Source: JAKOUL01 sp035378845 (GTDB lineage Bacteria; Dictyoglomota; Dictyoglomia; Dictyoglomales; Dictyoglomaceae). From it: 52,285 nt of DNA. Under the pieces are notes generated by a model. That model was given only the letters and a program-made list of their open reading frames with translations, ran no database searches and was not told the origin of the DNA. This document shows positions 7,933 through 16,209 of this stretch, one piece after another. Positions within the stretch are counted from its first letter, which is position 1, and each line of letters begins with the position of its first letter. Location: positions 1 through 52,285 of the forward strand of contig DAOSUP010000011.1 of the NCBI GenBank assembly GCA_035378845.1, in the 5' to 3' direction. The translations under genes and the position numbers were made by a program.

Positions 7933-9101
7933 ATTTGAAGGAAGAGATTCAGGAGATTATGGAAGAAGTCATTGAAATAAGAAGAGATATTCATAAGTAT
8001 CCAGAGCTTGGATTTCAGGAGTATAAAACATCAGATAAGATCACAAGATACTTGAAAAATTTAGGGATTGATGTAAAAAGAATGGCAAAAACAGGTGTAG
8101 TAGGGATACTTAAAGGAAAGGAAGAAGGAAAAACTATACTCCTTAGAGCAGATATGGATGCACTTCCCATACAAGAATTAAATAACGTTCCATATAAATC
8201 TCAAAATGATGGAGTTATGCATGCCTGTGGACACGATGGACATACTGCTATACTTTTAGGAACAGCTAAGATTCTTGCAAAACATAAAGATGAATTAAAG
8301 GGAAATGTGAAATTTGTTTTTCAACCTGCAGAAGAGCTTCCTCCTGGTGGAGCAGAGTTAATGATAAAAGAAGGAGTTCTTGAAAATCCTTATGTAGATA
8401 AAGTTTATGCCCTTCATCTCTGGAATCTAATCCCTACGGGAAAGATCTCTGTGAGGAAAGGAACTTTTTGTGCTCAGGCAGATGCTTTTACCATAAAAGT
8501 AAAGGGAAAGGGAGGACATGGTTCAGCCCCTAATAAAACTGTAGATCCCATCATAATTTCTACTCAGATAGTACAAGCATTACAGGCAGTCCCTTCCAGA
8601 GAGATAGATCCTTTAACTCCTTTTGTCTTAAGTGTTTGCAAAATTCAAAGTGGAGATACTTTCAATGTAATCCCTGAAGAGGCAGAGATACAAGGAACTG
8701 TAAGAAGCTTTGATCAAAACTTAGCAAAGAAGGTATCAAAAAGAGTTAAAACCATAGCCAAGAATATCTCTGAAGCCTTTTTAGGAGAAGCAGAGGTAGA
8801 TTATCAGTTTGGATACCCACCAGTGAAAAATGATGGGAAAGAGGTAAAACTTGTAAAGGAAATAGCAAAAGAAGTAATAGGAGAAGAAAACATAGAAGAT
8901 TTAGGACCTTCTATGGGAGGAGAAGACTTTTCATACTTTTTAGAGAAAAGACCTGGTGCAATGTTCTGGTTAGGCTCAAGCAATGAAGAGAAAGGACTAA
9001 CTCATCCTAATCACTCAGCCTTTTTTGATTTTGATGAGGAATCTATGGCAATAGGGATAGAAATATTTGCTAAAATAGTAATGAAAAATTTAGAAATTTA
9101 A
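7929..9101 (+). CDS. M20 family amidohydrolase (N-acyl-amino-acid deacylase type)
   Basis: A 390-residue zinc-type peptidase/amidohydrolase of the AmaA/HipO/IAA-amino acid hydrolase group. Visible family motifs are RRDIHKYPELGFQEY near the N-terminus, LLRADMDALPIQE, and the metal-binding HACGHDGHTA. FQPAEELPPGG contains the catalytic Glu pair, GGHGSAPNKTVDPI marks the lid-domain start, and MGGEDFSYFLEK lies near the C-terminus. It removes acyl groups from N-acylated amino acids or related amides; the substrate is not predictable. The ATGA overlap with the HD-GYP gene and a 21-base gap to the mutase gene indicate one operon. Length is normal. Confidence 0.9.
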   Translation: MNLKEEIQEIMEEVIEIRRDIHKYPELGFQEYKTSDKITRYLKNLGIDVKRMAKTGVVGILKGKEEGKTILLRADMDALPIQELNNVPYKSQNDGVMHACGHDGHTAILLGTAKILAKHKDELKGNVKFVFQPAEELPPGGAELMIKEGVLENPYVDKVYALHLWNLIPTGKISVRKGTFCAQADAFTIKVKGKGGHGSAPNKTVDPIIISTQIVQALQAVPSREIDPLTPFVLSVCKIQSGDTFNVIPEEAEIQGTVRSFDQNLAKKVSKRVKTIAKNISEAFLGEAEVDYQFGYPPVKNDGKEVKLVKEIAKEVIGEENIEDLGPSMGGEDFSYFLEKRPGAMFWLGSSNEEKGLTHPNHSAFFDFDEESMAIGIEIFAKIVMKNLEI

Positions 9102-9122
9102 AAATAAGGAGGGAAGCAAAGG

Positions 9123-10550
9123 ATGGTTAACTTAGATAGAAGCATATTTAGAATGTATGATATAAGAGGAGAAGTACTAAAAGATCTAAATAAAGATGTA
9201 GTAGAGATTATTGGAAGAGCATATGCACAGTTTTTAAGAAAAAAGGTAAATAAACAAAATCTAAAAGTATCTGTAGGAAGAGATGCAAGACTCTCTTCTA
9301 AGGATCTTTCCGAAAGTCTTATTAAAGGACTTAGATCCTCTGGCATAAATGTCATTGATATAGGACTTTGTCCAACTCCTGCTCTTTATTTCTCACTTTT
9401 CAAGCTTCCTGTAGATGGTGGACTAATGATTACAGGTAGTCACAATCCTCCTCAGTTTAATGGTATGAAGGTTTGTGTTGAAAAGGAAACTATGTATGGT
9501 CCTCTTATTCAGGAGCTTTATGAGATAGCAGCTAACTTAAAAGAGTATCAAAAGTATCCTGAAGGAAGCTTAGAGACCTTTGATATTCTTTCTCTTTACA
9601 AAGATTTCCTATTAAAAGAATTCAAAGATTCAAGTATTACCAAACTTCCAGTAGGAAAGATTAAGGTTGCAGTGGATTCTGGAAATGGATGTGGAGGACT
9701 TGTAATTCCTGAAATTTTGAGAAAACTTGGGGTAGATGTTATTGAACTTTTCTCAGAGCCTGATGGTAGATTTCCTAATCATCATCCTGATCCCACTGTG
9801 GTAGAAACATTAAAAACCTTAAGAGAGACGGTGGTAAAGGAGAAAGCAGATTTTGGTATAGCCTATGATGGAGATGCGGACAGAGTAGGAGTTGTAGATG
9901 AAAAAGGAGAAGTAGTGTACGGAGATAGATTGGCTTATATCTTTGCCAAAGGTGTTTTAAAGGAAAATCCAGGTGGAAAAATTATAGGAGAGGTAAAATG
10001 CTCCAAATTCCTTTTTGATGGGATAGAAAAATTAGGAGGCATACCAATCCTTTCTCCTGTGGGACATTCCCTCATAAAAAAGAAATTAAAGGAAGAAAAT
10101 GCTCTCTTTGCAGGAGAGATGAGTGGTCATATATTCTTCAATGATAGATTTTTTGGATATGATGATGCTATATATGCTACTTTAAGACTTTTAGAACTAT
10201 ATGCTACAGAAAAGTTAAATAATCCAAGCTTTATATTCTCTGATTTCTTAAAGGAATTTCCAAAAGTCTATGCATCTCCTGAAATAAGAGTGCAGTGCAG
10301 TGAAGAGAAAAAATTTGAGATTATCAAAAACTTCCTTGATAATTTAAAGGATAAATATCCAGAAATAGCTAAGGATATTCAAAAGGTCATTACAATAGAT
10401 GGAGTAAGAATTGAATTCTCTGATGGTTGGGCATTAGCAAGGGCAAGTAATACAGAACCTGTAATTGTATTAAGATTTGAGGCGGATACCAAAGAAAAAT
10501 TAGAAAAATATAAAGAAATTTTTGAAGATATTATTAAGGAGTCCTGTTAA
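9123..10550 (+). CDS. manB: Phosphomannomutase/phosphoglucomutase
   Basis: A 475-residue alpha-D-phosphohexomutase. The phosphoserine loop is ITGSHNPPQFNGMK, the metal loop is YDGDADRVGVVDEKG, the sugar-specificity loop is GEMSGHIFF, and the phosphate-binding C-terminal domain has ASNTEPVIVLRFEA. The start MVNLDRSIFRMYDIRGEV is typical of the AlgC/ManB type. It interconverts hexose-6-phosphate and hexose-1-phosphate, and would supply mannose-1-phosphate to the ManC enzyme encoded at 338-1738. AGGAGGGAAG precedes the ATG. A hairpin and T-run follow the stop codon directly. Preference for mannose or glucose cannot be settled from sequence. Confidence 0.9.
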   Translation: MVNLDRSIFRMYDIRGEVLKDLNKDVVEIIGRAYAQFLRKKVNKQNLKVSVGRDARLSSKDLSESLIKGLRSSGINVIDIGLCPTPALYFSLFKLPVDGGLMITGSHNPPQFNGMKVCVEKETMYGPLIQELYEIAANLKEYQKYPEGSLETFDILSLYKDFLLKEFKDSSITKLPVGKIKVAVDSGNGCGGLVIPEILRKLGVDVIELFSEPDGRFPNHHPDPTVVETLKTLRETVVKEKADFGIAYDGDADRVGVVDEKGEVVYGDRLAYIFAKGVLKENPGGKIIGEVKCSKFLFDGIEKLGGIPILSPVGHSLIKKKLKEENALFAGEMSGHIFFNDRFFGYDDAIYATLRLLELYATEKLNNPSFIFSDFLKEFPKVYASPEIRVQCSEEKKFEIIKNFLDNLKDKYPEIAKDIQKVITIDGVRIEFSDGWALARASNTEPVIVLRFEADTKEKLEKYKEIFEDIIKESC

Positions 10551-10584
10551 GGGAGGAGTAACTCCTCCCTACTTAATCTTTTTT
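10551..10584 (+). terminator. Rho-independent terminator after the mutase gene
   Basis: GGGAGGA and TCCTCCC form a G/C-rich stem around GTAAC right after the TAA, followed about nine bases later by CTTTTTT. The T-run lies within the end of the convergent gene, so the hairpin may slow transcription from both sides. Confidence 0.65.
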
Positions 10585-11034
10585 AGAGGAAACTACCTTT
10601 TTTACATAATTCATTATATTTTTTACAATTTCCTCTTCAGGAGAATCATCTCTCATTATGTTGGAAAAAATATAATCTTCCAAATCCTTACATTCTTTTC
10701 CTAAGGTATTAGCAATATCTCTGGCACTGAGATTCCATCCATCTCCCATAAGTATCTTAGCTGTATTTAGCTCTTTTTCTGAAAAGAGTTTTTCCAATGG
10801 AAATGCTGATACTGGAAGGTAATATAAGACTACTATAGTTTTGCTAAAAGAAGGTTCTTCTAAGGAGGAATAACTAAATATTTCTCCAGTTTTTAAATCC
10901 AAAGCTACAATACCACTTAAAGTGGGAGGATCAAAATGCTCTATTGCTTTTCTTACGATATCTTCTATATTTAATCTTTTAACTATCTTCTTTACTTTCC
11001 GTTCTAACTCTTTAAGATTTACCTCTCTATCCAA
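10573..11034 (-). CDS. Unknown protein in a sigma/anti-sigma operon
   Basis: A 153-residue protein that I do not recognise. It is soluble by composition, with a basic helical N-terminus (ELERKVKKIVKRL) and a central segment SGIVALDLKTGEIFSYSS that reads as beta strands. The C-terminal half is acidic and helical. No signal peptide, cysteine cluster or enzyme motif is visible. The start is TTG, supported by AGGAGAGG a few bases upstream; the stop of the anti-sigma gene lies inside that Shine-Dalgarno region. It is the third gene after an ECF sigma factor and its zinc-finger anti-sigma factor, so it may be a regulon member or extra regulator. That is inferred from position only. Confidence 0.7.
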   Translation of the reverse strand: MDREVNLKELERKVKKIVKRLNIEDIVRKAIEHFDPPTLSGIVALDLKTGEIFSYSSLEEPSFSKTIVVLYYLPVSAFPLEKLFSEKELNTAKILMGDGWNLSARDIANTLGKECKDLEDYIFSNIMRDDSPEEEIVKNIMNYVKKVVSSKKD

Positions 11035-11043
11035 AATCCTCTC

Positions 11044-11487
11044 CTAAAACCTATTTTTTATGTTTAACTTAAGAGAAATAGCTAAAATGAAGAGAAGAAT
11101 TATACCTATTATGTAAGAATAGTTAAAGGCTATTTCTAATAATCCTTTAACTGTAAGGAGAAAAAGAGAAAAATCCGAAAATATAAATTTTATAAATATA
11201 TAACTCAACCAGGAAGCCAAAATAACCTCAAGAGAGATAAGTCCAAAGAGGAGAATATTCCTTTTCCTTTTCTCAAATTCAAGCTTTCTTAAAACTTCTC
11301 CATGAACATCTTTCCACTCTTTATTAATCTCTTTCTCTAAGACCTTCTCTGAAAGTTTGTTTTCAACATTATTTAGATAAAAAGAAAACTCCTTCTTACA
11401 TTCCTCACACTCATTAAGGTGGAGGAAGAATTCCTCTTCTACATCTGGGTACATAAACATTTTCTCTCTAAATTCTTTGCAATTCAT
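11044..11487 (-). CDS. Membrane-anchored zinc-finger anti-sigma factor
   Basis: A 147-residue protein with an N-terminal anti-sigma zinc finger: MNCKEFREK, then HLNECEECKKEF with the HxxxCxxC signature of the ZAS fold. A helical linker follows, and then two hydrophobic segments (about 79-100 and 112-140), so the finger faces the cytoplasm and the protein is held in the membrane. Its start overlaps the stop of the ECF sigma gene by four bases (ATGA). By family it binds and silences that sigma factor until an envelope signal arrives. Confidence 0.85.
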   Translation of the reverse strand: MNCKEFREKMFMYPDVEEEFFLHLNECEECKKEFSFYLNNVENKLSEKVLEKEINKEWKDVHGEVLRKLEFEKRKRNILLFGLISLEVILASWLSYIFIKFIFSDFSLFLLTVKGLLEIAFNYSYIIGIILLFILAISLKLNIKNRF

Positions 11488-11936
11488 TTTTCACTCTTTA
11501 AATAATTATATATCTTTTTTTTAGCTCTAAAAATATGACTCTTCACAGTATTCAAAGGAATATCAAGCTTTTCACTGATCTCTTTATAAGAATAGCCTTC
11601 TTGGTAATAAAGGATAAGAATACTTTTCTCTATAAGCTCTAATGGCTTCCATATATCTTTATTTTCCATAATCTCATAAGCATTTTCAGAGCTTTCCTCT
11701 CCATCTAAAGGTATATCTACAAATCTCTTTGACTCATTAAAATAATCCATAGCTAAATTATGAGCTATCCTAAAAAGATAATTCTTTGCCTTCTCATCAT
11801 CTATAGATGATCTCATAGCCCTAAGGAAGGTCTCCTGCAAAAGATCCTTTGCAGTTTCCTCATCTCTTGTAAGCCTTCGCAGATATCTATAAATTTCTTC
11901 TCCATACTTCTCAAAGTAAAATGATATATCCCCCAT
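11484..11936 (-). CDS. ECF-type RNA polymerase sigma factor
   Basis: A sigma-70 family factor of about 150 residues with only regions 2 and 4. Region 2 covers YGEEIYRYLRRLTRDEETAKD, LLQETFLRAM and YLFRIAHNLAMDYF. Region 4 covers ILILYYQEGYSYKEISEKL and IPLNTVKSHIFRAKKKI, a standard helix-turn-helix. I place the start at the ATG of MGDISFYFEKYG. A longer reading from a TTG at 11981 adds 15 residues, but no Shine-Dalgarno supports it. Neither start has a clear ribosome site, so the message may be nearly leaderless. The gene is divergent from the methyltransferase gene only 48 bases away. Confidence 0.87.
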   Translation of the reverse strand: MGDISFYFEKYGEEIYRYLRRLTRDEETAKDLLQETFLRAMRSSIDDEKAKNYLFRIAHNLAMDYFNESKRFVDIPLDGEESSENAYEIMENKDIWKPLELIEKSILILYYQEGYSYKEISEKLDIPLNTVKSHIFRAKKKIYNYLKSEK

Positions 11937-11984
11937 TTCTATAAAGTATATAATATTTTTAAAGGATATGATATACTTCAAATA

Positions 11985-12845
11985 ATGAGAATAATTCTAC
12001 CTGAAATGCTTTTCTTTGATGGAGCTATGGGAACAGAACTCCAAAGAAGAGGACTTCCTCCAGGGAAGCCTCCTGAGATTCTCAATTTAGAAAATCCATC
12101 TTTAGTGGAAGAAGTCCATAGGGATTATATAAAATCTGGAGCTATGGTAATAGAAACTAACACCTTTGGTGGAAATAGGTTGAGACTTAAGAAATTTGGG
12201 CTTGAAGATAGAATAAATGAGATAAATGAAAAAGGTGTTGAGATAGCCCTAAAAGCATCTGAGGGAAAAGTATTAGTAGCAGGATCTGTAGGACCCTTAG
12301 GTGAACTTATTGAACCTTATGGAGATATAACTCCTGAAGAGGCAGAAGAGGTTTTCTCTGAACAGATAAAAATGCTATTAGATTCAGGAGTAAACTTTAT
12401 CCTCATAGAAACTATGATATCTCTTCAAGAAGCAATCATTGCATTAAGAGCTGCAAAGAAGCTTGATTGTACTGTAGGCGTAACCATGAGCTTTGAATGG
12501 GGAGAAAAAGGAGGAAGAACTCCTTTTGGTGATGATGTAGAAAAATCTATAAAAGAGTTAGAAAAAGAGGGGGCAGATTTTGTGGGAGCAAATTGTGGTA
12601 GAGGATTTGAAGATATGATAAAAATAGCACCAATTATAAGAAAAATTACTAATCTTCCTGTACTCATACAACCTAATGCGGGTATCCCTATATATAAAGA
12701 TAAAAAACTCATATATCCTGAAACCTCTGAGGATTTCAAAAGATTTGTAGAAGAGATGAAAAAGATAAAAATAAACTTCATTGGAGGATGCTGCGGAACT
12801 ACTCCTGAGCATATCCAAGAAGGCTTTTTAATCTTTAATAAATAA
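11985..12845 (+). CDS. Homocysteine S-methyltransferase domain protein (stand-alone MetH N-terminal type)
   Basis: A 286-residue TIM-barrel protein corresponding to the homocysteine-binding domain of MetH/BHMT. The sequence shows FFDGAMGTELQRRGLP at the N-terminus, ETNTFGGNRLRL, the first zinc cysteine in GANCGRGFE, and the zinc pair in GGCCGTTPEHI near the end. These are the three zinc-binding cysteines of the family. No folate or cobalamin domain follows in the gene or its neighbours here. It could be a free-standing S-methyltransferase or one part of a split methionine synthase. A TATAAT at 11949-11954 may serve as its -10. No terminator is clear downstream. Confidence 0.87.
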   Translation: MRIILPEMLFFDGAMGTELQRRGLPPGKPPEILNLENPSLVEEVHRDYIKSGAMVIETNTFGGNRLRLKKFGLEDRINEINEKGVEIALKASEGKVLVAGSVGPLGELIEPYGDITPEEAEEVFSEQIKMLLDSGVNFILIETMISLQEAIIALRAAKKLDCTVGVTMSFEWGEKGGRTPFGDDVEKSIKELEKEGADFVGANCGRGFEDMIKIAPIIRKITNLPVLIQPNAGIPIYKDKKLIYPETSEDFKRFVEEMKKIKINFIGGCCGTTPEHIQEGFLIFNK

Positions 12846-12896
12846 AACTTCTCCAAATCTATGATGTTATTCTTATCTAAAGGGAGATGAATCATT

Positions 12897-13266
12897 ATGG
12901 AAAATCCATTTTTAGTGGGTGATAGAATCTATTTTAGACCTCTTGAATTAGAAGATCTACCTAAGCTAATTAAATGGGTGAATGATCCTGAGATTACAGC
13001 ATTTTTAACGATGGGAACATTTCCATTCAATACTCTTAGAGAGGAAGAGTGGCTTAAAAATCTCTATAAAAGTCAAAGCGATGTGGTAAGTAGAGCTTGC
13101 TGTATTTGAGTTTAACAAAAGGGCTATCAGATGTTATGAAAAAGCAGGGTTTATATTAGAGGGAAAGCTAAGACAGAAAATGTTTAAATCTGGAAAATAC
13201 CAAGACCTCTATATTATGAGCATTCTAAAAGAAGAATGGGAGAATAAGAGAAAAGATAGCCTATAA
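12897..13266 (+). pseudogene. GNAT N-acetyltransferase, internally deleted and frameshifted
   Basis: The first part (12897 to about 13085) encodes MENPFLVGDRIYFRPLELED, then LPKLIKWVNDPEITAFL, the N-terminus of a RimJ/RimL-type acetyltransferase. After SQSDVV the frame runs into SRACCI and a stop at 13109. In another frame, from about 13093 to 13266, the sequence reads ELAVFEFNKRAIRCYEKAGF, then LEGKLRQKMFKSGKYQDLY and a normal C-terminal end. This matches motif B and the tail of the same family. About 60 middle residues, including the acetyl-CoA loop, are missing. A deletion of roughly 180 bases or more with frameshift explains this. An AGGGAGATGA ribosome site remains. Confidence 0.85.
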
Positions 13267-13307
13267 AGTAGATATCGTTAGCTAATACAGAAGATCTATT
13301 TAATAGC

Positions 13308-13336
13308 TTGATATTTCAAGAGAATTTGATTAAAAT
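13308..13336 (+). promoter_or_regulatory. Candidate promoter of the hydrogenase operon
   Basis: TTGATA (13308-13313) and TAAAAT (13331-13336) are separated by exactly 17 bases and lie 20 bases before hypA. The only Shine-Dalgarno-like bases (AAGGA, 13338-13342) lie at or before the expected transcription start, so the message would have a very short leader. That weakens the call. Confidence 0.45.
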
Positions 13337-13356
13337 TAAGGATGTATTGTTAAATT

Positions 13357-13755
13357 ATGCACGAGTGGGCATTAGCAGAAGCAGTTATAAATTCAGCTGT
13401 AGAGGAAGCTCAGAGGAAAAATCTGAGAAGTGTAGCTATTCTTTCTCTTAAAATTGGAGAAGTGCAACAGATTGACTTAGAAGTATTTGACTTTGCTATA
13501 AAAGAGCTTTCCAAAGGGACAATCGTAGAAGGAGCAAAGGTAGAGTATAAAGAATATCCAGCAAAAATTCGTTGCAATTCTTGTGGATATGTATGGAAAT
13601 ATGCTGATAGTTTTAAGGATTTAGGAGAGGAAGAGAAAGAAGCCATTCACTTCATCCCTGAGACTATACATGTATATATCCATTGTCCTAAATGTAAAAG
13701 TAGAGATTTTGATATTGAAGAAGGAAGAGGAGTCTGGATTGAGGATATAACATGA
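13357..13755 (+). CDS. hypA: Hydrogenase nickel-insertion protein HypA (archaeal-like long form)
   Basis: A 132-residue nickel-binding maturation protein. It opens with MHEWALAEAVINSA, whose MHE supplies the nickel ligand His2. The zinc domain has CNSCGYVW and CPKCKSRDF, two CxxC pairs about 40 residues apart. The spacing is longer than in Escherichia coli HypA, because a segment containing FKDLGEEEKEAIHFIPETI lies between them, as in Thermococcus HypA. It delivers nickel to the large subunit (HoxH). Its stop overlaps the next gene's start by four bases (ATGA), and that next gene is a MinD-type ATPase rather than the usual GTPase HypB. Confidence 0.92.
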   Translation: MHEWALAEAVINSAVEEAQRKNLRSVAILSLKIGEVQQIDLEVFDFAIKELSKGTIVEGAKVEYKEYPAKIRCNSCGYVWKYADSFKDLGEEEKEAIHFIPETIHVYIHCPKCKSRDFDIEEGRGVWIEDIT

Positions 13756-14483
13756 AATTAATAGATCCAAGGGTCTCTATCATTGAAGAAAGGGTGAAAA
13801 ATATAAAGAACATACTAGCTTTTGGAAGCGGAAAGGGTGGCGTTGGAAAAAGCACCCTTTCAACTTTTACTTCCCTTATCCTAAAGGAAAAGGGATTTAA
13901 AGTTGGACTCTTAGACCTTGATCTATACGGACCTTCCTCTCATCTTATACTTGATGGAAATCATCTTCAGCCTAAGGAAGATTCTGGTATTAAACCTGTG
14001 GAGATAGATGGCATCCATTTTATGTCCATCATTTATTTTACTCAAAATAAGCCCTTAGCTATGAGAGGAAAAGAAGTTTCAGACTCTATTATAGAGCTAT
14101 TTACTATAACCAAATGGGATGATTTAGATTATCTTATTATAGATATGCCTCCAGGAATGGGAGAGACTCTTCTTGATCTCATAAATATTATAAAAAGATT
14201 AGAATTTATTCTTATCTCTAACTCCACAAGGTTTGCTATGGAGACTGTTACAAAACTTGCTATGTTTTTAAAAGAGCAAAATATTCCCATTGTAGGACTC
14301 ATTGAAAACATGAAAAATTCAAACTCAGATTTTGTAAAGAATAAATGTGAAGAGCTTCAGATTAAATATTTAGGAAAAGTATCTTACTACCAAGATCTGG
14401 AAGATTACTATGGAAAGACAGATGAACTACTTAAATCTCCTATATCAAAAGAGATAGCAGAAGTTGCTTCTTTTATCCCATAA
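13752..14483 (+). CDS. hypB: MinD/Mrp-family ATPase in the HypB position (archaeal-type HypB)
   Basis: A 243-residue SIMIBI P-loop ATPase. The deviant Walker A is GSGKGGVGKST, switch I is LLDLDLYGPSSHL, and the Walker B/switch II segment is IIDMPPGMGETLLDLI. This is Mrp/NBP35/MinD sequence, not the GTPase HypB with its histidine-rich tail. In Thermococcus kodakarensis a Mrp/MinD-type ATPase serves as HypB and forms a complex with HypA for nickel delivery (established knowledge). The ATGA overlap with hypA here strongly suggests the same pairing. It lacks the CxxC near the C-terminus seen in Mrp iron-sulfur carriers. The gene symbol reflects role by context and analogy. A generic iron-sulfur carrier is the alternative. 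Confidence 0.72.
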   Translation: MKLIDPRVSIIEERVKNIKNILAFGSGKGGVGKSTLSTFTSLILKEKGFKVGLLDLDLYGPSSHLILDGNHLQPKEDSGIKPVEIDGIHFMSIIYFTQNKPLAMRGKEVSDSIIELFTITKWDDLDYLIIDMPPGMGETLLDLINIIKRLEFILISNSTRFAMETVTKLAMFLKEQNIPIVGLIENMKNSNSDFVKNKCEELQIKYLGKVSYYQDLEDYYGKTDELLKSPISKEIAEVASFIP

Positions 14484-14510
14484 AAATTTCAAAAAGAGAG
14501 AGGGTGAAGT

Positions 14511-16193
14511 ATGGAGAACATTAAAATTAAAGTGAATGGAAATGAAGTAGAAGTTTCTCCTGGAAAAACAGTCCTTCAAGTACTTAAAGACTTAGGAATA
14601 CATGTGCCAGTACTCTGTAACTATGAACCTTTACTCCCTCAAGGTTCTTGTAGACTTTGTTTAGTAGAAGATAGAGGAGTATTAAAAACAGCTTGTACTG
14701 TTCCTGTAGAGCCTAATATGGATATAAAAACTGATACACCAAATGTTATAGCTGCAAGAAAATTAGTACTTCAGCTTTTATTCTCCGAGAGAAATCATTA
14801 CTGCATGTACTGTGAAGTAACAGGAGAATGTGAACTTCAGGATTTAGGCTATGAATTTGGATTAGATCACTTTGATTTTCCCACCTATGAAAGAAAATTC
14901 CCCTTAGATGATTCCCATGAATTTATCATGATGGATCACAATCGCTGCGTCCTTTGTAGAAGATGTGTAAGAGCATGTTCTGAAGTAGCAGGGCATTATG
15001 TCCTTGGTGAGATGGAAAGAGGAATTGATACTATGATCATTGCCGATATGGATGTACCTCTTGGAAAATCTACCTGTGTTTCTTGTGGACTTTGTGCTCA
15101 AGTATGTCCTACAGGTTCCATTACTGATAAAAGATCTGCATATCTTGGTAGAGAGGTACAATCAGATATCATCTATTCAAATTGTGATATATGCCCTGTG
15201 GGATGTGGAATGGAGATCTATAAAAAGAAGGGTGCTAATTTCATAGTTAAGATATATGGAGATTGGAATTCTGAAGTTTCCCAAGGTCTTCTCTGCAAGA
15301 AGGGAAGATATCTTTCTTTATATGATGAGAAGGAAAGAGTGAGTGGAATAAGAATAAAAGATGATTTTGGATATAGAAAGGGAAATAGCGAGGGTCTAAT
15401 AAAATTAATAAACTCAAAGATTAAAGATGCTATAGCATATGTAGATGGCTCTTTATTTAATGAAGAGTTAGCCCTTATAAAAGAGATCTTTAAAGATAAA
15501 GTCTATTCAATCTATCCTGTAGAGCCTCAAATTCCATCTAATATCTCCTTAAAAGATTTGGATACTGCAGAATTCTTTGTAGTAATCGGAGCAGATTTAA
15601 ATAGAGATTATGGTGCTATTGGTTCCATGGTAAAAAGGAGAGTTTTAGGGAAAAAGGCAAAACTTATGGTTATAGATGGAGAGTTTAACAGTATTGCAAA
15701 GATTGCAGATTATGTATTCAATACAAAAGATATTAATGCTGCAAAAGATGTACTAAAGAATGAAAAAGAGGTTGTGGTAATTTATAGAGATCTGAATAAA
15801 GAAGAAAAAGAAGTGTTATCCTCTCTTAATAATGCAAAGTTCCTTTTCTTACCACAAGAGACAAATACTATCGGGCTTCATAATTTAGGCATAAAGCATG
15901 AGAAGGTTTCTGCTCCCACTGTCTTTATATTTGGGAAAGATTTAGAAGGGATAAAAGATCTTCCTATTGAAAATTCCTTCAAAATTGTATTTACTCCTTA
16001 TGAAAATGAAGAAATCCACAAGGCAGATGTGGTAGTAGGAACTACTAATGGATTTGAGAGTGAAGGAAGCTTCTATAATTTAGAGGGTAAAACATTAAGA
16101 AAAGAAAAAGTATTGAAGCCAGTTTATGATGATGTAATTGACTTAAAAACTTTTCTTTCAGAAATATCAGGAAAAATTGAAAAAGTCTTTTAA
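14511..16193 (+). CDS. hoxU: Hydrogenase electron-transfer subunit, HoxU/NuoG-like iron-sulfur protein
   Basis: A 560-residue multi-cluster protein. The N-terminal [2Fe-2S] domain has CNYEPLLPQGSCRLCLVED and a fourth Cys in TACTVPV. Next is the His/Cys3 [4Fe-4S] site in HYCMYCEVTGECELQDLG. Two ferredoxin-type [4Fe-4S] motifs follow, CVLCRRCVRAC and CVSCGLCAQVC. Then a NuoG-type site appears, CDICPVGC with a fourth Cys in LLCKKGRY. The last 300 residues look like a shortened molybdopterin-oxidoreductase fold without an obvious cofactor site. HoxU normally ends after the ferredoxin motifs at about 240 residues, so this is a NuoG-like form. It passes electrons between hydrogenase and a partner. 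AGAGGGTGA precedes the ATG. Confidence 0.87.
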   Translation: MENIKIKVNGNEVEVSPGKTVLQVLKDLGIHVPVLCNYEPLLPQGSCRLCLVEDRGVLKTACTVPVEPNMDIKTDTPNVIAARKLVLQLLFSERNHYCMYCEVTGECELQDLGYEFGLDHFDFPTYERKFPLDDSHEFIMMDHNRCVLCRRCVRACSEVAGHYVLGEMERGIDTMIIADMDVPLGKSTCVSCGLCAQVCPTGSITDKRSAYLGREVQSDIIYSNCDICPVGCGMEIYKKKGANFIVKIYGDWNSEVSQGLLCKKGRYLSLYDEKERVSGIRIKDDFGYRKGNSEGLIKLINSKIKDAIAYVDGSLFNEELALIKEIFKDKVYSIYPVEPQIPSNISLKDLDTAEFFVVIGADLNRDYGAIGSMVKRRVLGKKAKLMVIDGEFNSIAKIADYVFNTKDINAAKDVLKNEKEVVVIYRDLNKEEKEVLSSLNNAKFLFLPQETNTIGLHNLGIKHEKVSAPTVFIFGKDLEGIKDLPIENSFKIVFTPYENEEIHKADVVVGTTNGFESEGSFYNLEGKTLRKEKVLKPVYDDVIDLKTFLSEISGKIEKVF

Positions 16194-16209
16194 TAATGAG
16201 GTGAAGAAA

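Noticed and set aside
13752..14483. Reading this ATPase as an unrelated general Mrp iron-sulfur carrier
   Set aside because: No CxxC carrier motif is seen and the gene overlaps hypA by ATGA, which fits the Thermococcus-type HypB better; the alternative remains possible.
14904..15161. Reverse-strand open frames inside hydrogenase genes
   Set aside because: They lack ribosome sites and recognisable domains and lie wholly inside well-supported genes.
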